In this document: positions 8,749 to 17,476 of the stretch, in pieces | Numbering within the stretch: the stretch's first letter is position 1 | How the letters are laid out: the number at the start of each line of letters is the position of its first letter | Source: Pseudomonas viridiflava | GTDB lineage: Bacteria; Pseudomonadota; Gammaproteobacteria; Pseudomonadales; Pseudomonadaceae | Direction of reading: 5' to 3' | NCBI RefSeq assembly: GCF_900585905.1 | Contig: NZ_UTVH01000034.1 | Coordinates: 186,001-250,000, forward strand | DNA length: 64,000 nucleotides | Translations under genes and position numbers: made by a program | Notes under the pieces: model-generated | Told to the model about the DNA's origin: nothing | The model's database searches: none | What the model saw: the letters and a program-made list of their open reading frames with translations, nothing else

Positions 8749-10893
8749 ATGAGTTATCAGGTTCTTGCACGCAAGTGGCGTCCGCGCTCGTTCCGCGAAA
8801 TGGTCGGCCAGACCCATGTGCTCAAGGCCCTGATCAACGCGCTGGACAGCCAGCGCCTGCATCACGCCTATCTGTTCACCGGTACGCGAGGAGTGGGCAA
8901 GACCACCATTGCGCGCATCATCGCGAAATGCCTGAACTGCGAAACCGGGATTACTTCGACGCCTTGTGGCGTGTGTTCGGTCTGCCGCGAGATTGACGAG
9001 GGGCGCTTCGTCGACCTGATCGAGATCGATGCCGCGAGCCGGACCAAGGTCGAAGACACCCGCGAGCTACTCGACAATGTCCAGTACGCGCCCAGCCGCG
9101 GTCGCTTCAAGGTCTACCTGATCGACGAAGTGCACATGTTGTCCAGTCACTCGTTCAACGCGCTGCTCAAGACCCTCGAAGAACCACCGCCGTACGTCAA
9201 ATTCATCCTCGCGACCACCGATCCGCAGAAGCTGCCAGCCACGATCCTCTCTCGCTGCCTGCAGTTCTCCCTGAAAAACATGACGCCGGAGCGGGTGGTC
9301 GAGCATTTGACCCATGTGCTGGGCGTCGAAAACGTGCCGTTTGAAGACGACGCGCTGTGGCTGCTCGGACGCGCCGCCGACGGCTCCATGCGTGATGCCA
9401 TGAGCCTCACCGATCAGGCGATTGCCTTTGGTGAAGGCAAAGTCATGGCCGCTGACGTGCGGGCGATGCTGGGCACGCTGGATCATGGCCAGGTGTTTGA
9501 CGTACTGACCGCTCTAATCGATGGCGATGCGCGTGGCCTGCTGGAGGCGGTTCGCCATCTGGCCGAACAGGGGCCCGACTGGAATGGCGTGCTGTCGGAG
9601 ATACTCAACGTGCTGCACCGCGTGGCGATTGCCCAGGCGCTGCCCGAGGGTGTCGACAATGGTCATGGCGACCGCGACCGGGTGCTGGCCCTGGCTCAGG
9701 CGCTGCCAGCCGAAGACGTGCAGTTCTATTACCAGATGGGGCTGATCGGCCGTCGCGACCTGCCCCTGGCGCCTGATCCCCGTGGCGGGTTTGAAATGGT
9801 CCTGTTGCGGATGCTGGCGTTTCGTCCCGCTGACAGCAGCGACGCTCCGAGGCAGCCGCTAAAGCCAGTGGGAATCAGCCAGGCCACAGTTGATTCCTCA
9901 GGTGCCGTGGCGGTCGCGGCGACAGTCGCGCCGAATACACCAGCCGTCACCGAGGCACCGGTGGTCGAGCCGGTTACCACGCCTGGCGAGGATGCTCACC
10001 CGGCCGCGCAATTGTCCGCTGAGCCTGAAGCCGTGGCCGAGCCTGAGACGGTGGCGCACGTCGACCTGCCATGGAATACGCCCAAGTCGGCAGCCTCGGC
10101 CGCACAGCCGATCTCCGAGGCCGAGCTAGAAGAGCAGGCGCCTCCGGTTGACGAGCCCGTTCTCGATACCGTGTCGGAGCAGCCAGATCTCACCCCCATG
10201 CCTGGGCCCGCCCCCGCCAGCCCGGTGCCCGATGCGCCAGAGGTTGACGCTGCGGCGCAGGACTCGCCCGAGCAGCCCGTTACGGCAGCCATGCTTGAGG
10301 CCATTCCCGACGCCTACGTGCCAGCTCCGATGGACCGTGACGATGAACCGCCTCCGGACGACGATTACGTCGAGCCTGACGTCGATATCGATCCGGCGGC
10401 CTACAGCTATCTCGATGAACTGGCGCACGAAACCGTGGGCGAGGAGGTCGAAGAAGCTGAACCGGCACCTGCGTTGAAACCCGCCACGGGGCTGGCTGCG
10501 CAATGGCTGGAGATTTTCGACAAGCTGCCCATTTCCGGCATGACCAGCAGCATCGCATCCAATTGCACCTTGATGGCGATGGACGGCGATGCCTGGCTGC
10601 TGCACCTGGACCCGGGCCACAGCGCACTGTTCAATGCAACCCAGTTGCGCCGCATCAACGATGGCATCAACCAGTTCGCCGGGCGGACCATCAGCCTCAA
10701 GGTCGAGCTGGTCAAGCCCGAGCAGGAGACCCCGGCACAGGCGGCGTCCCGGCTACGGGCCGAGCGTCAGCGCCAGGCGGAGGCTTCAATTCACGCTGAT
10801 CCGTTCATCCAGCAGATGCTTGAACAGTTTGGCGCAGTGATTCGAGAAGATACGATCAAACCCGTGGACGCCCAGGCGCCTGCGGCTCATTAA
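8749..10893 (+). CDS. dnaX: DNA polymerase III subunit gamma/tau
   Basis: This 714-residue clamp-loader ATPase starts at [12 protein letters not shown] (8749), not at the in-frame ATG 36 nt upstream. Order: Walker A GTRGVGKT, zinc module with four Cys (CLNC...CGVCSVC), Walker B LIDEVHML, sensor ILSRCLQF, lid and collar domains, then a long Pro/Ala/Glu-rich linker (about 365-580) and a C-terminal tau domain that contacts the polymerase alpha subunit and DnaB helicase. The linker is low complexity and acidic. I saw no A-AAA-AAG slippery heptamer of the E. coli type, so production of a short gamma form is not supported here. It heads a dnaX-ybaB unit. Confidence 0.97.
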   Translation: MSYQVLARKWRPRSFREMVGQTHVLKALINALDSQRLHHAYLFTGTRGVGKTTIARIIAKCLNCETGITSTPCGVCSVCREIDEGRFVDLIEIDAASRTKVEDTRELLDNVQYAPSRGRFKVYLIDEVHMLSSHSFNALLKTLEEPPPYVKFILATTDPQKLPATILSRCLQFSLKNMTPERVVEHLTHVLGVENVPFEDDALWLLGRAADGSMRDAMSLTDQAIAFGEGKVMAADVRAMLGTLDHGQVFDVLTALIDGDARGLLEAVRHLAEQGPDWNGVLSEILNVLHRVAIAQALPEGVDNGHGDRDRVLALAQALPAEDVQFYYQMGLIGRRDLPLAPDPRGGFEMVLLRMLAFRPADSSDAPRQPLKPVGISQATVDSSGAVAVAATVAPNTPAVTEAPVVEPVTTPGEDAHPAAQLSAEPEAVAEPETVAHVDLPWNTPKSAASAAQPISEAELEEQAPPVDEPVLDTVSEQPDLTPMPGPAPASPVPDAPEVDAAAQDSPEQPVTAAMLEAIPDAYVPAPMDRDDEPPPDDDYVEPDVDIDPAAYSYLDELAHETVGEEVEEAEPAPALKPATGLAAQWLEIFDKLPISGMTSSIASNCTLMAMDGDAWLLHLDPGHSALFNATQLRRINDGINQFAGRTISLKVELVKPEQETPAQAASRLRAERQRQAEASIHADPFIQQMLEQFGAVIREDTIKPVDAQAPAAH

Positions 10894-10955
10894 CGACGGC
10901 ATGGCACCTGCGGGTGTCGCGCCAGGTCAATACGCAACGTTCGAGGAGATACTCC

Positions 10956-11282
10956 ATGATGAAAGGTGGCATGGCTGGTCTGATGAAACAGGCGCAGCAA
11001 ATGCAGGAAAAGATGGCCAAAATGCAGGAAGAACTGGCCAATGCCGAAGTCACCGGCCAATCCGGCGCAGGGCTGGTCAGCGTCGTGATGACCGGCCGCC
11101 ACGACGTCAAGCGCATCAATCTGGATGACAGCCTGATGCAGGAAGACAAGGAAGTGCTGGAAGACCTGATCGCAGCGGCCGTCAACGACGCCGTGCGCAA
11201 GATCGAGCAGGCCAGCCAGGAGAAGACAGCGGGCATGACGGCGGGCATGCAACTGCCACCGGGTATGAAACTGCCCTTCTGA
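10956..11282 (+). CDS. ybaB: YbaB/EbfC nucleoid-associated protein
   Basis: A 108-residue DNA-binding protein. The sequence follows the E. coli YbaB pattern: [20 protein letters not shown] at the N-terminal helix, [11 protein letters not shown] in the middle, and the terminal [11 protein letters not shown]. Dimers bind and bridge DNA. The start at 10956 (MMKGG) follows GAGGAG; the longer reading from 10914 lacks that site. It lies 62 bp after dnaX, the conserved dnaX-ybaB-recR arrangement, here interrupted before recR by an oxidoreductase gene and REP sequences. Confidence 0.95.
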   Translation: MMKGGMAGLMKQAQQMQEKMAKMQEELANAEVTGQSGAGLVSVVMTGRHDVKRINLDDSLMQEDKEVLEDLIAAAVNDAVRKIEQASQEKTAGMTAGMQLPPGMKLPF

Positions 11283-11317
11283 TCGGGTAGTCGATTGGCG
11301 CTGCTGGCGGCAGGGTC

Positions 11318-11430
11318 AAGAGCGCGCTTGCCCGCGATGGGTGGGTGACAGCCGCCAAAGCGCCACTGGATGTATCGCCCCTTCGCAAGCAAGCTTGCTC
11401 CCACCTGTAGGAGCGCGCTTGCCCGCGATA
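11318..11430. repeat. REP-type repeats between ybaB and the oxidoreductase
   Basis: Two near-identical copies of GAGCGCGCTTGCCCGCGAT (about 11320-11339 and 11411-11430) flank an inverted-type copy, CTTCGCAAGCAAGCTTGCTC (11381-11400). They belong to the Pseudomonas REP/REPIN class of short GC-rich palindromic intergenic repeats, which can end transcription or stabilise upstream mRNA. The 243-bp gap contains nothing else recognisable except the ribosome site GCAGGAG of the next gene. Confidence 0.8.
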
Positions 11431-11525
11431 GCTTCAGGTCAATCGACCCGCACTTCCAACCGAACGCCCACCGCACATCACGGTCTGCTCTGCATACACA
11501 CTGATTTATTAGCAGGAGCCTTCCC

Positions 11526-12560
11526 ATGACCCAAGAATTGATTCTCAACCAGCGCATCGTTCTGGCATCGCGCCCGACAGGTGCGCCGACGCCTGAGAAC
11601 TTCCGTCTGGAGCGCGAGGCGCTGCCTGATCTGCAGGAAGGACAAGTACAGTTACGCACGCTATATCTGTCGCTGGACCCTTACATGCGCGGGCGCATGA
11701 GTGATGCGCCATCGTATGCCGAGCCGGTAGAGATTGATGCGGTGATGGAAGGCGGTGCGGTCAGCATCGTTGAGCAGTCGCGTAATCCGGATTTTAAGGT
11801 GGGCGACCGGGTGGTAGGCCAGACCGGTTGGCAGACTCACAGCATCAGCGACGGCGCTGGCTTGCAGATCGCTCCAAAGGACTTGCCCAGTGACTCCATG
11901 GCGGTCGGCGTGCTCGGCATGCCAGGCATCACCGCTTACATGGGCTTGATGGATATTGGCCAGCCAAAGGCAGGAGAAACCCTGGTAGTCGCAGCCGCTT
12001 CCGGCGCAGTAGGGTCTGTTGTAGGTCAGGTGGCCAAGCTTAAAGGCCTCAAGGTGGTCGGCATTGCGGGTGGCGAAGAAAAATGTCGCTACGTGCTTGA
12101 TGAACTGGGCTTCGACGCTTGCGTCGACCATAAAAGCCCTGACTTTGCCGAGCAGCTGGCCCAGGCCTGCGGCGGTGGCATCGATGTTTACTTCGAACTG
12201 GTGGGCGGCAAGGTATTCGACGCGGTATTGCCTCTGCTCAATCCCCGCGCGCGGATCCCGGTGTGCGGGCTGATTGCGCAATACAACGCACAGGGCGTGG
12301 CAGAAGGCGACAATCAGCTGCCGCTGTTGATGCGTACCCTGTTGACCAAACGCGCGAAAATGCAGGGCTTTATCGTCTTCGAAGAATACGGTGACCGCCT
12401 GCAGGAGTTCTTCACCGAAATGACGCCACTGGTCACTCAAGGCAAGGTCAAGTTCCGCGAAGATGTGGTGCAGGGCCTGGAGCAGGCGCCCGAGGCCTTC
12501 ATCGGCCTGCTGGAAGGGCGCAACTTCGGCAAGCTGGTGGTACACGTCTCGGACGCGTGA
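11526..12560 (+). CDS. NADP-dependent oxidoreductase, CurA/leukotriene B4 dehydrogenase type
   Basis: A 344-residue zinc-independent medium-chain dehydrogenase/reductase. The N-terminal GroES-like domain contains LSLDPYMRGRMSD, a signature of the CurA/PTGR (YncB) subfamily. The Rossmann domain carries AASGAVGSVVGQVAKLKG, a variant of the AxxGxxG dinucleotide loop. Relatives reduce C=C bonds of alpha,beta-unsaturated carbonyls with NADPH, as in curcumin reduction or detoxification of reactive enals. The start follows AGCAGGAGCC. The gene lies between ybaB and recR, so it may be a later insertion into that conserved pair (inference). The physiological substrate is unknown. Confidence 0.87.
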   Translation: MTQELILNQRIVLASRPTGAPTPENFRLEREALPDLQEGQVQLRTLYLSLDPYMRGRMSDAPSYAEPVEIDAVMEGGAVSIVEQSRNPDFKVGDRVVGQTGWQTHSISDGAGLQIAPKDLPSDSMAVGVLGMPGITAYMGLMDIGQPKAGETLVVAAASGAVGSVVGQVAKLKGLKVVGIAGGEEKCRYVLDELGFDACVDHKSPDFAEQLAQACGGGIDVYFELVGGKVFDAVLPLLNPRARIPVCGLIAQYNAQGVAEGDNQLPLLMRTLLTKRAKMQGFIVFEEYGDRLQEFFTEMTPLVTQGKVKFREDVVQGLEQAPEAFIGLLEGRNFGKLVVHVSDA

Positions 12561-12635
12561 CTTCAAGGCTTGATTGACGCTGTATACGGGGCGCGGGTAT
12601 AAACCGCGTCTTGTGTTTTTGTCGGATTTTTCTCC

Positions 12636-13238
12636 ATGAGCTTCAGCCCGCTGATTCGCCAACTGATCGACGCCTTGCGCACGCTGCCCGGCGTCGGTCA
12701 AAAAACCGCGCAACGGATGGCGCTGCAACTGCTTGAGCGCGATCGCAGCGGCGGGTCGCGACTGGCTGCCGCGCTGAGTCAGGCAATGGAAGGCGTTGGT
12801 CACTGTCGGCAGTGTCGCACCTTGACCGAGGACGATCTTTGCCCGCAGTGTGCCGATAACCGTCGCGACGATACGCTGCTGTGCGTGGTAGAAGGCCCTA
12901 TGGATGTCTATGCGGTCGAGCAGACGGGTTATCGGGGCCGCTATTTTGTGCTCAAGGGGCATCTCTCGCCCCTTGATGGCCTGGGGCCTGAAGCCATCGG
13001 GATTCCCCAGTTGCTCTTGCGCATCAGCGAACAGAGCAGTTTTACCGAAGTCATCCTCGCCACCAACCCCACGGTTGAGGGCGAAGCGACCGCGCATTAC
13101 ATCGCTCAACTGCTGACTGACAAGGGCCTGATCACCTCCCGGATCGCTCACGGCGTGCCGCTGGGTGGCGAACTGGAACTGGTGGACGGCGGCACCCTGG
13201 CGCACTCGTTCGCCGGACGCAAGCCAATCGCGCTATAG
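12636..13238 (+). CDS. recR: Recombination mediator RecR
   Basis: This 200-residue protein acts with RecO and RecF to load RecA at single-strand gaps. Features in order: helix-hairpin-helix ([16 protein letters not shown]), a four-Cys zinc finger ([16 protein letters not shown], around residues 57-72), the Toprim domain beginning [15 protein letters not shown], and a C-terminal Walker-B-like region. The length is normal for the family. It belongs to the dnaX-ybaB-recR neighbourhood. Confidence 0.96.
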   Translation: MSFSPLIRQLIDALRTLPGVGQKTAQRMALQLLERDRSGGSRLAAALSQAMEGVGHCRQCRTLTEDDLCPQCADNRRDDTLLCVVEGPMDVYAVEQTGYRGRYFVLKGHLSPLDGLGPEAIGIPQLLLRISEQSSFTEVILATNPTVEGEATAHYIAQLLTDKGLITSRIAHGVPLGGELELVDGGTLAHSFAGRKPIAL

Positions 13239-13465
13239 CGCCCGCCCAAGGTTTCGATCCCCGTAGCGGATTTCCAGCCGTCCTGACGCCGCGCTGTTGC
13301 GCAGTAAATATGGACTTGCAGGCACCACAAGTGGGCACCAACAAGTGGGCACCAACAAGTTGGCTCCCACAAAAACCTCCATGCGCGAAGGCTCGTCACT
13401 GCGCGGTCTTAACTGGCCTCTTCGCGAGCAAACTCGCTCACACTGGCAGAACTCATTACGCTGCC
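13239..13465. repeat. recR-apt gap with tandem 14-mers and a REP copy
   Basis: Between the convergent recR and apt genes the unit GGGCACCAACAAGT recurs about two and a half times around 13319-13365, followed by GTTGGCTCCCAC and a REP-like TTCGCGAGCAAACTCGCTC (13421-13439) with a partial partner near 13373-13392. No gene or T-rich terminator is evident; the REP palindrome may serve as the transcription stop. Confidence 0.65.
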
Positions 13466-14011
13466 TTACTCGGCAAGCCCGAAGCGGGTCAGGCAGAAAG
13501 TCGGAATCTGCAGGTCGGCAAGTCGTTGCGAGCCGCCCAGTTCCGGAAGGTCGATAATGGCCGCTGCTTCGTGGATTTTCGCACCCATGCGGCGGATCAG
13601 CTTGGCAGCGGCGATCAGGGTGCCGCCGGTGGCGATCAGGTCATCGAACATGACCACCGAATCACCGTCACACAGACTGTCGGCGTGAACTTCCAGGAAG
13701 GCTTCGCCGTATTCGGTCTTGTAAGCCTCGCACAGGACGTCCGCTGGCAACTTGCCCTGCTTGCGAAAGAGGATCAGGGGTTTGTTCAGTTCATAGGCCA
13801 CGATGGAGCCGATCAGAAAGCCGCGCGCGTCCATCACCCCGATGTGGCTGAAATCAGCCTCTATATAGCGCTGCACGAAGCTGTCCATGACCATGCGGGT
13901 CGCTTTCGGCGACTGGAACAGCGGGGTAATGTCGCGGAATATGACTCCCGGTTTAGGGAAGTCCACGACCGGGCGGATAATGGCTTTGAGGCTTTGTTCG
14001 TCGAAAATCAT
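13466..14011 (-). CDS. apt: Adenine phosphoribosyltransferase
   Basis: A 181-residue purine-salvage enzyme that makes AMP from adenine and PRPP. The PRPP-binding motif reads [14 protein letters not shown]; the N-terminal [17 protein letters not shown] and the [10 protein letters not shown] loop are family landmarks. The start [14 protein letters not shown] (14011) is chosen because it matches the usual Pseudomonas Apt N-terminus; ten further residues are open upstream. It follows anr on the same strand, 74 bp downstream, a conserved pseudomonad order. Confidence 0.95.
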   Translation of the reverse strand: MIFDEQSLKAIIRPVVDFPKPGVIFRDITPLFQSPKATRMVMDSFVQRYIEADFSHIGVMDARGFLIGSIVAYELNKPLILFRKQGKLPADVLCEAYKTEYGEAFLEVHADSLCDGDSVVMFDDLIATGGTLIAAAKLIRRMGAKIHEAAAIIDLPELGGSQRLADLQIPTFCLTRFGLAE

Positions 14012-14084
14012 CAGAAGTGGTCCAGGGCAGGGCGATTGCAATCAATGCGCTAGTCTAAAGGCCCTTGCCGGGAATCGCACCTTT

Positions 14085-14819
14085 TCAGCTGTCGATTGCT
14101 CCGCCAGCCAGGGCGCAGAGCTGGACCGAATCCAGAATGTGAATCTCTTTGCCTTCGGCTGAAATCAGTTCGTTCTGTTGAAAACGGGTGAACACGCGGG
14201 AGACCGTTTCCACGGCCAGACCCAGGTGATTACCGATTTCGTTACGTGACATGCTTAGACGAAACTGACTGGCCGAGAATCCGCGAGCACGGAAGCGCGC
14301 CGACAGGTTGACCAGGAAAGTGGCAATGCGCTCATCGGCGGTCTTTTTCGACAGCAGCAACATCATCTGCTGATCGTCACGGATTTCCCGGCTCATCACC
14401 CGCATCAGTTGCCGACGCAGTTGCGGCAGCTGCACTGACAACTCGTCCAGGCGGTCGAAGGGAATCTCGCAGACTGAGGTGGTTTCCAGCGCCTGGGCCG
14501 AGACCGGGTAGGCTTCGGCGTCCATCCCGGACATGCCCACCAGCTCGCTGGGCAAGTGGAAGCCGGTGAGCTGTTCCTCACCGCCGTCGCTGAGGCTGAA
14601 CGTCTTCAATGCGCCGGACCGAACAGCGTACACCGAACCAAAGGTGTCGCCCTGACGAAACAGGAATTCGCCCTTTTTCAATGGACGGCCGCGCTTGACG
14701 ATCTGATCCAGGGCATCCATGTCGTCAAGGTTCAGCGAGAGCGGCAGGCACAGCGACGCAAGGCTGCAATCCTTGCAATGGGCCTGGGGAGCAGCGCGCG
14801 ACTTGACTGGCTCAGACAT
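14085..14819 (-). CDS. anr: Anaerobic regulator Anr (FNR family)
   Basis: This 244-residue oxygen-responsive transcription factor has the expected length. Its N-terminus carries the [4Fe-4S] ligands ([11 protein letters not shown]) with the fourth Cys in TSVCEIPF. A cyclic-nucleotide-like domain follows, then a dimerisation helix and a Crp-type helix-turn-helix ([23 protein letters not shown], containing the E-SR residues that read TTGAT half-sites). It switches on denitrification, arginine fermentation and high-affinity oxidases at low oxygen. The start at 14819 has an AAGGAT site. In P. aeruginosa hemN lies close by; it is not in this window. Confidence 0.96.
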   Translation of the reverse strand: MSEPVKSRAAPQAHCKDCSLASLCLPLSLNLDDMDALDQIVKRGRPLKKGEFLFRQGDTFGSVYAVRSGALKTFSLSDGGEEQLTGFHLPSELVGMSGMDAEAYPVSAQALETTSVCEIPFDRLDELSVQLPQLRRQLMRVMSREIRDDQQMMLLLSKKTADERIATFLVNLSARFRARGFSASQFRLSMSRNEIGNHLGLAVETVSRVFTRFQQNELISAEGKEIHILDSVQLCALAGGAIDS

Positions 14820-15010
14820 TGTTTCAATCCTTGTGGAAAACACACATGAGTCATAAGGGTAACCCATCGTCCTCGATGCAGACAGTGCGCGCCTGCCAGT
14901 CTGACCAATCGGCAACAGGCGGCTTATATCGACCTCCCGGTGTGTAGCAACCCCTGTTTCGCCACGCTCGTGTCAATTGCGTTACAGATCAAGGAGATTT
15001 CCCACAACCA

Positions 15011-15084
15011 GCGCCTCGCCAGGCGCATTGATCGTGCAGCAATGGCCGGTAAGCTTGAGAGCGGAATCAGTGGACGATTCCGCT
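15011..15084. other. Two hairpins in the leader of the metallophosphoesterase gene
   Basis: GCGCCT-CGCC-AGGCGC (15011-15026) and AGCGGAATC-N7-GATTCCGCT (15060-15084) are perfect inverted repeats upstream of the next start codon. Neither is followed by a T-run, so they are more likely operators or mRNA leader structures than terminators. The remainder of the 290-bp anr upstream region shows no clear FNR box. Confidence 0.4.
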
Positions 15085-15109
15085 AACCAATCAATGAAAG
15101 GGATTTCAA

Positions 15110-16111
15110 ATGAAACAGATGATTCATGCCCTGCTCGGGGGCCTTATGCTCGCTGTGCTCGCGCCTGTTGCCCAAGCCGCTGTGATGACGCCAATGAACT
15201 GGGTGTTCAGCTCGGATCCGCAATACCCCTGGACGGAAAAAAGCGACAGCGGCGAGGAGGAAAGCAAATCACAGCTGCACCAGCGCTCCCGGTTCCTGAT
15301 CGACGCACAATATTCGGACATCGCCGATTTCAGAGCGGCTCATGGCGGTGCTCGCGCCGTGCCGGTGATGATCAACGGGGATATGACGGCCTATGGTCAC
15401 AGCTCTGAGCGCAACGTTGTCTTTGGCTTGCTCGATGAAAAGCTTGAGGGCCTTTATGACTATGGGCTGGGAAATCATGACTACGTCAACAATGTCGATG
15501 ATTGTTTTTTGAATCTGTGCGCGGGCGACAGCATCGGCATGTTGATCAAAAGGTACTGGTCCAGCGGCGACATGGACCTTACTGCGCGTGACGTCGGTGG
15601 CGTGTTGACCTACTTTGGCAGCCTTGCGTATTCCAGGGCGTTTGGGGATGTTCACGTCATCCAGCTGAACAATGAGCCGAGCTATACGGTTGATTTTGAC
15701 GCAGGCTCTCTGCTCACCTTCAACCGCAAGTCGTTCAGGATCTCGGATTCGTTCGAGTGGCTTGAAGCCAATCTGGCGAGTGCTCGCGCGGCAGGGAAGA
15801 TTATCATCGTCAACATGCATGATACTCATGACTGGAAAGGTGGCGTGCCTGACCGACAACGCTTCAGGGCACTGATAGAACGCTTTGGTGTGACAGCAGT
15901 GTTTGCAGGGCACCTCCATAATGAGCCGGGTGAATACTTTTCCAGTACGGCGTTTGGTTCCGTGCCAGTGTTCCTGAGCGGATCAGCGTCAGAACAAACG
16001 TACCTGACGGCTGATTTTTCCAGCGACCTGAAAACCCTCACTGTCAGCGTTGTTCGCGACAATGACTGGCGCGCACGCACAGTAGAATCGGTGGTCAATG
16101 TTCGTCGCTGA
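15110..16111 (+). CDS. Secreted calcineurin-like metallophosphoesterase
   Basis: A 333-residue exported phosphoesterase with a Sec signal (MKQMIHALLGGLMLAVLAP, cleavage near AQA). Dimetal motifs in order: SSDPQ (variant of the D-x-H motif, with Gln for His), MINGDMTAYG, GLGNHDY, VNMHD and FAGHLHN. All metal-site blocks except the first His are standard, so a two-metal phosphatase, phosphodiesterase or nucleotidase is likely. The ribosome site AAAGGGAT precedes the ATG. It opens the accessory region next to anr. The substrate is unknown. Confidence 0.8.
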   Translation: MKQMIHALLGGLMLAVLAPVAQAAVMTPMNWVFSSDPQYPWTEKSDSGEEESKSQLHQRSRFLIDAQYSDIADFRAAHGGARAVPVMINGDMTAYGHSSERNVVFGLLDEKLEGLYDYGLGNHDYVNNVDDCFLNLCAGDSIGMLIKRYWSSGDMDLTARDVGGVLTYFGSLAYSRAFGDVHVIQLNNEPSYTVDFDAGSLLTFNRKSFRISDSFEWLEANLASARAAGKIIIVNMHDTHDWKGGVPDRQRFRALIERFGVTAVFAGHLHNEPGEYFSSTAFGSVPVFLSGSASEQTYLTADFSSDLKTLTVSVVRDNDWRARTVESVVNVRR

Positions 16112-16140
16112 TACGCCTGACTGATTTCGCTATTATCATT

Positions 16141-16166
16141 CAGGCAGCGCTCACCAACGCTGTCTG
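16141..16166. terminator. Possible weak terminator hairpin
   Basis: CAGGCAGCG-N8-CGCTGTCTG forms a 9-bp stem with one G-T pair 30 bp after the metallophosphoesterase stop. It lacks a following T-run, so intrinsic termination is uncertain. Confidence 0.3.
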
Positions 16167-16241
16167 ATCTGGCGATAGTCAGTCATGACGTGCGGCATTG
16201 GCTGCTGCTTGATACCGTTGAGATGAACAGAAGAGGCATAC

Positions 16242-16934
16242 ATGGGCACCAGGCGACAGGCTGGAATCGAGGTTGATCAATGCGCGCAACTCGCGCAGGA
16301 AAACGGCTGGCTATGGACCCCCGCCAGGGCACACAGCGCCGGTGGCGTAGCGGTACTGATTCTGGCACACGGCGCCGGTGCGCCAATGGACAGCGATTTC
16401 ATGACCGACATGGCGACGCGACTTGCCGATCAGGGTGTCAGCGTGCTGCGTTTCGAGTTTCCCTACATGGCGCAACGACGCCTCGACGGCCGACGTCGCC
16501 CACCCAGTGCGCAGGCGCAGTTGCTCGATTGCTGGCGCGACGTGCATGCCTCGATACGACCTCATGTCACGGGACGGCTGGCTATCGGCGGCAAGTCCAT
16601 GGGTGGCCGCATGGCGAGCCTGGTGGCTGACGAGCTTGGTGCGGATGCCCTGATTTGCCTGGGCTATCCATTTTATGCAGCGGGCAAACCGGAAAAACCC
16701 AGGGTCGCGCATCTGGCAGAACTGGCCACGCCGACGTTGATCGTTCAGGGCGAGCGCGATGCTCTGGGTAACAAGGAGGCGGTGGCGGGCTATCGCCTGT
16801 CAGACGCCATCGAGCTGCTTTGGCTAACCGCCGCCAATCACGACCTCAAGCCCCTGAAATCGGCAGGTGTGAGCCAGGAGCAATGTCTGGTGGAGGCAGC
16901 CCGACGTATCGCGTCCCGGGTCTGTGCCGCTTGA
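16242..16934 (+). CDS. Alpha/beta-hydrolase (KANL3/Tex30-like family)
   Basis: A 230-residue serine hydrolase fold. The nucleophile elbow reads GGKSMGGRMAS (Ser), the acid lies in VQGERDALGN (Asp) and the His in AANHDLKPL; the oxyanion region is LILAHGAGAPMDSDF. This spacing fits the KANL3/Tex30-like or dienelactone-hydrolase-like bacterial group, whose substrates are mostly undefined. The start is preceded by AAGAGG. It is cytosolic, with no signal or membrane helix. It is not obviously linked to its neighbours. Confidence 0.78.
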   Translation: MGTRRQAGIEVDQCAQLAQENGWLWTPARAHSAGGVAVLILAHGAGAPMDSDFMTDMATRLADQGVSVLRFEFPYMAQRRLDGRRRPPSAQAQLLDCWRDVHASIRPHVTGRLAIGGKSMGGRMASLVADELGADALICLGYPFYAAGKPEKPRVAHLAELATPTLIVQGERDALGNKEAVAGYRLSDAIELLWLTAANHDLKPLKSAGVSQEQCLVEAARRIASRVCAA

Positions 16935-17384
16935 TCATCGGCACAGCAGATCAAACGTACCCCCGGTCACGGCAAAGTCCATGGCCGAAATGCTGAATTC
17001 GAATGTGCCCCTGAGTCTGAGGTTGGCGACGTCAGCCTCGATCAGCGTCATCCTGCCTGCCTGAAGCTGCGCCGAGTGATAGATGACGCTACGCCCGTGC
17101 GGGGTCTGACTGAACACCACCTTGATGCGCGGGTGACTCGGCAGGCGATAGGTGCCTGGCGTGAGATCGTAATCAATGAACAAACCGATGCTGGCTCGTT
17201 TGCTCCCCACCTTGCCATCGGCCACTACCCGCCAGATCCAATGGTCAGGGATCTGCGAAAGCTCCGGGCGCAGCTTTAGCCCGGCGGACATTTCTGTCAC
17301 CAGAAACGGATGCTGATTGATCTGCGCCTGAAAAGTGCCCAGGCACGGGCTGGGCGGTTTACGGCGTTTAAGGGCGGCGTCCAT
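16935..17384 (-). CDS. Hypothetical protein of 149 residues
   Basis: I do not recognise a family. The start at 17384 is supported by AGGAG 8-12 nt upstream. The chain has no signal peptide and is rich in alternating beta-type segments (HWIWRVVADGKVGSKRASIGLFIDY, then TPHGRSVIYHSAQLQAGRM), ending in LLCR. Its stop abuts the hydrolase stop (convergent). It lies 92 bp downstream of the Ig-like gene on the same strand and may be cotranscribed with it, but nothing shows a shared function. Confidence 0.6.
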   Translation of the reverse strand: MDAALKRRKPPSPCLGTFQAQINQHPFLVTEMSAGLKLRPELSQIPDHWIWRVVADGKVGSKRASIGLFIDYDLTPGTYRLPSHPRIKVVFSQTPHGRSVIYHSAQLQAGRMTLIEADVANLRLRGTFEFSISAMDFAVTGGTFDLLCR

Positions 17385-17476
17385 GTGCCGGGCTCCTGCG
17401 CATGTCGGGTTGCATCGGGAAGGGCGCTGCATCACGCAACGTCCGCAAACGTTTAGCCTGCCATCAGGCTGACTCT

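Noticed and set aside
8749..10893. Programmed frameshift in dnaX giving a gamma form
   Set aside because: No A-AAA-AAG slippery heptamer was seen; the linker is GC-rich.
11661..13205. A 514-codon antisense frame across the oxidoreductase and recR
   Set aside because: It spans two clearly real plus-strand genes and resembles no protein family.
14943..15000. FNR box between anr and the metallophosphoesterase
   Set aside because: TTGCG...GATCAA has wrong spacing and a poor left half.
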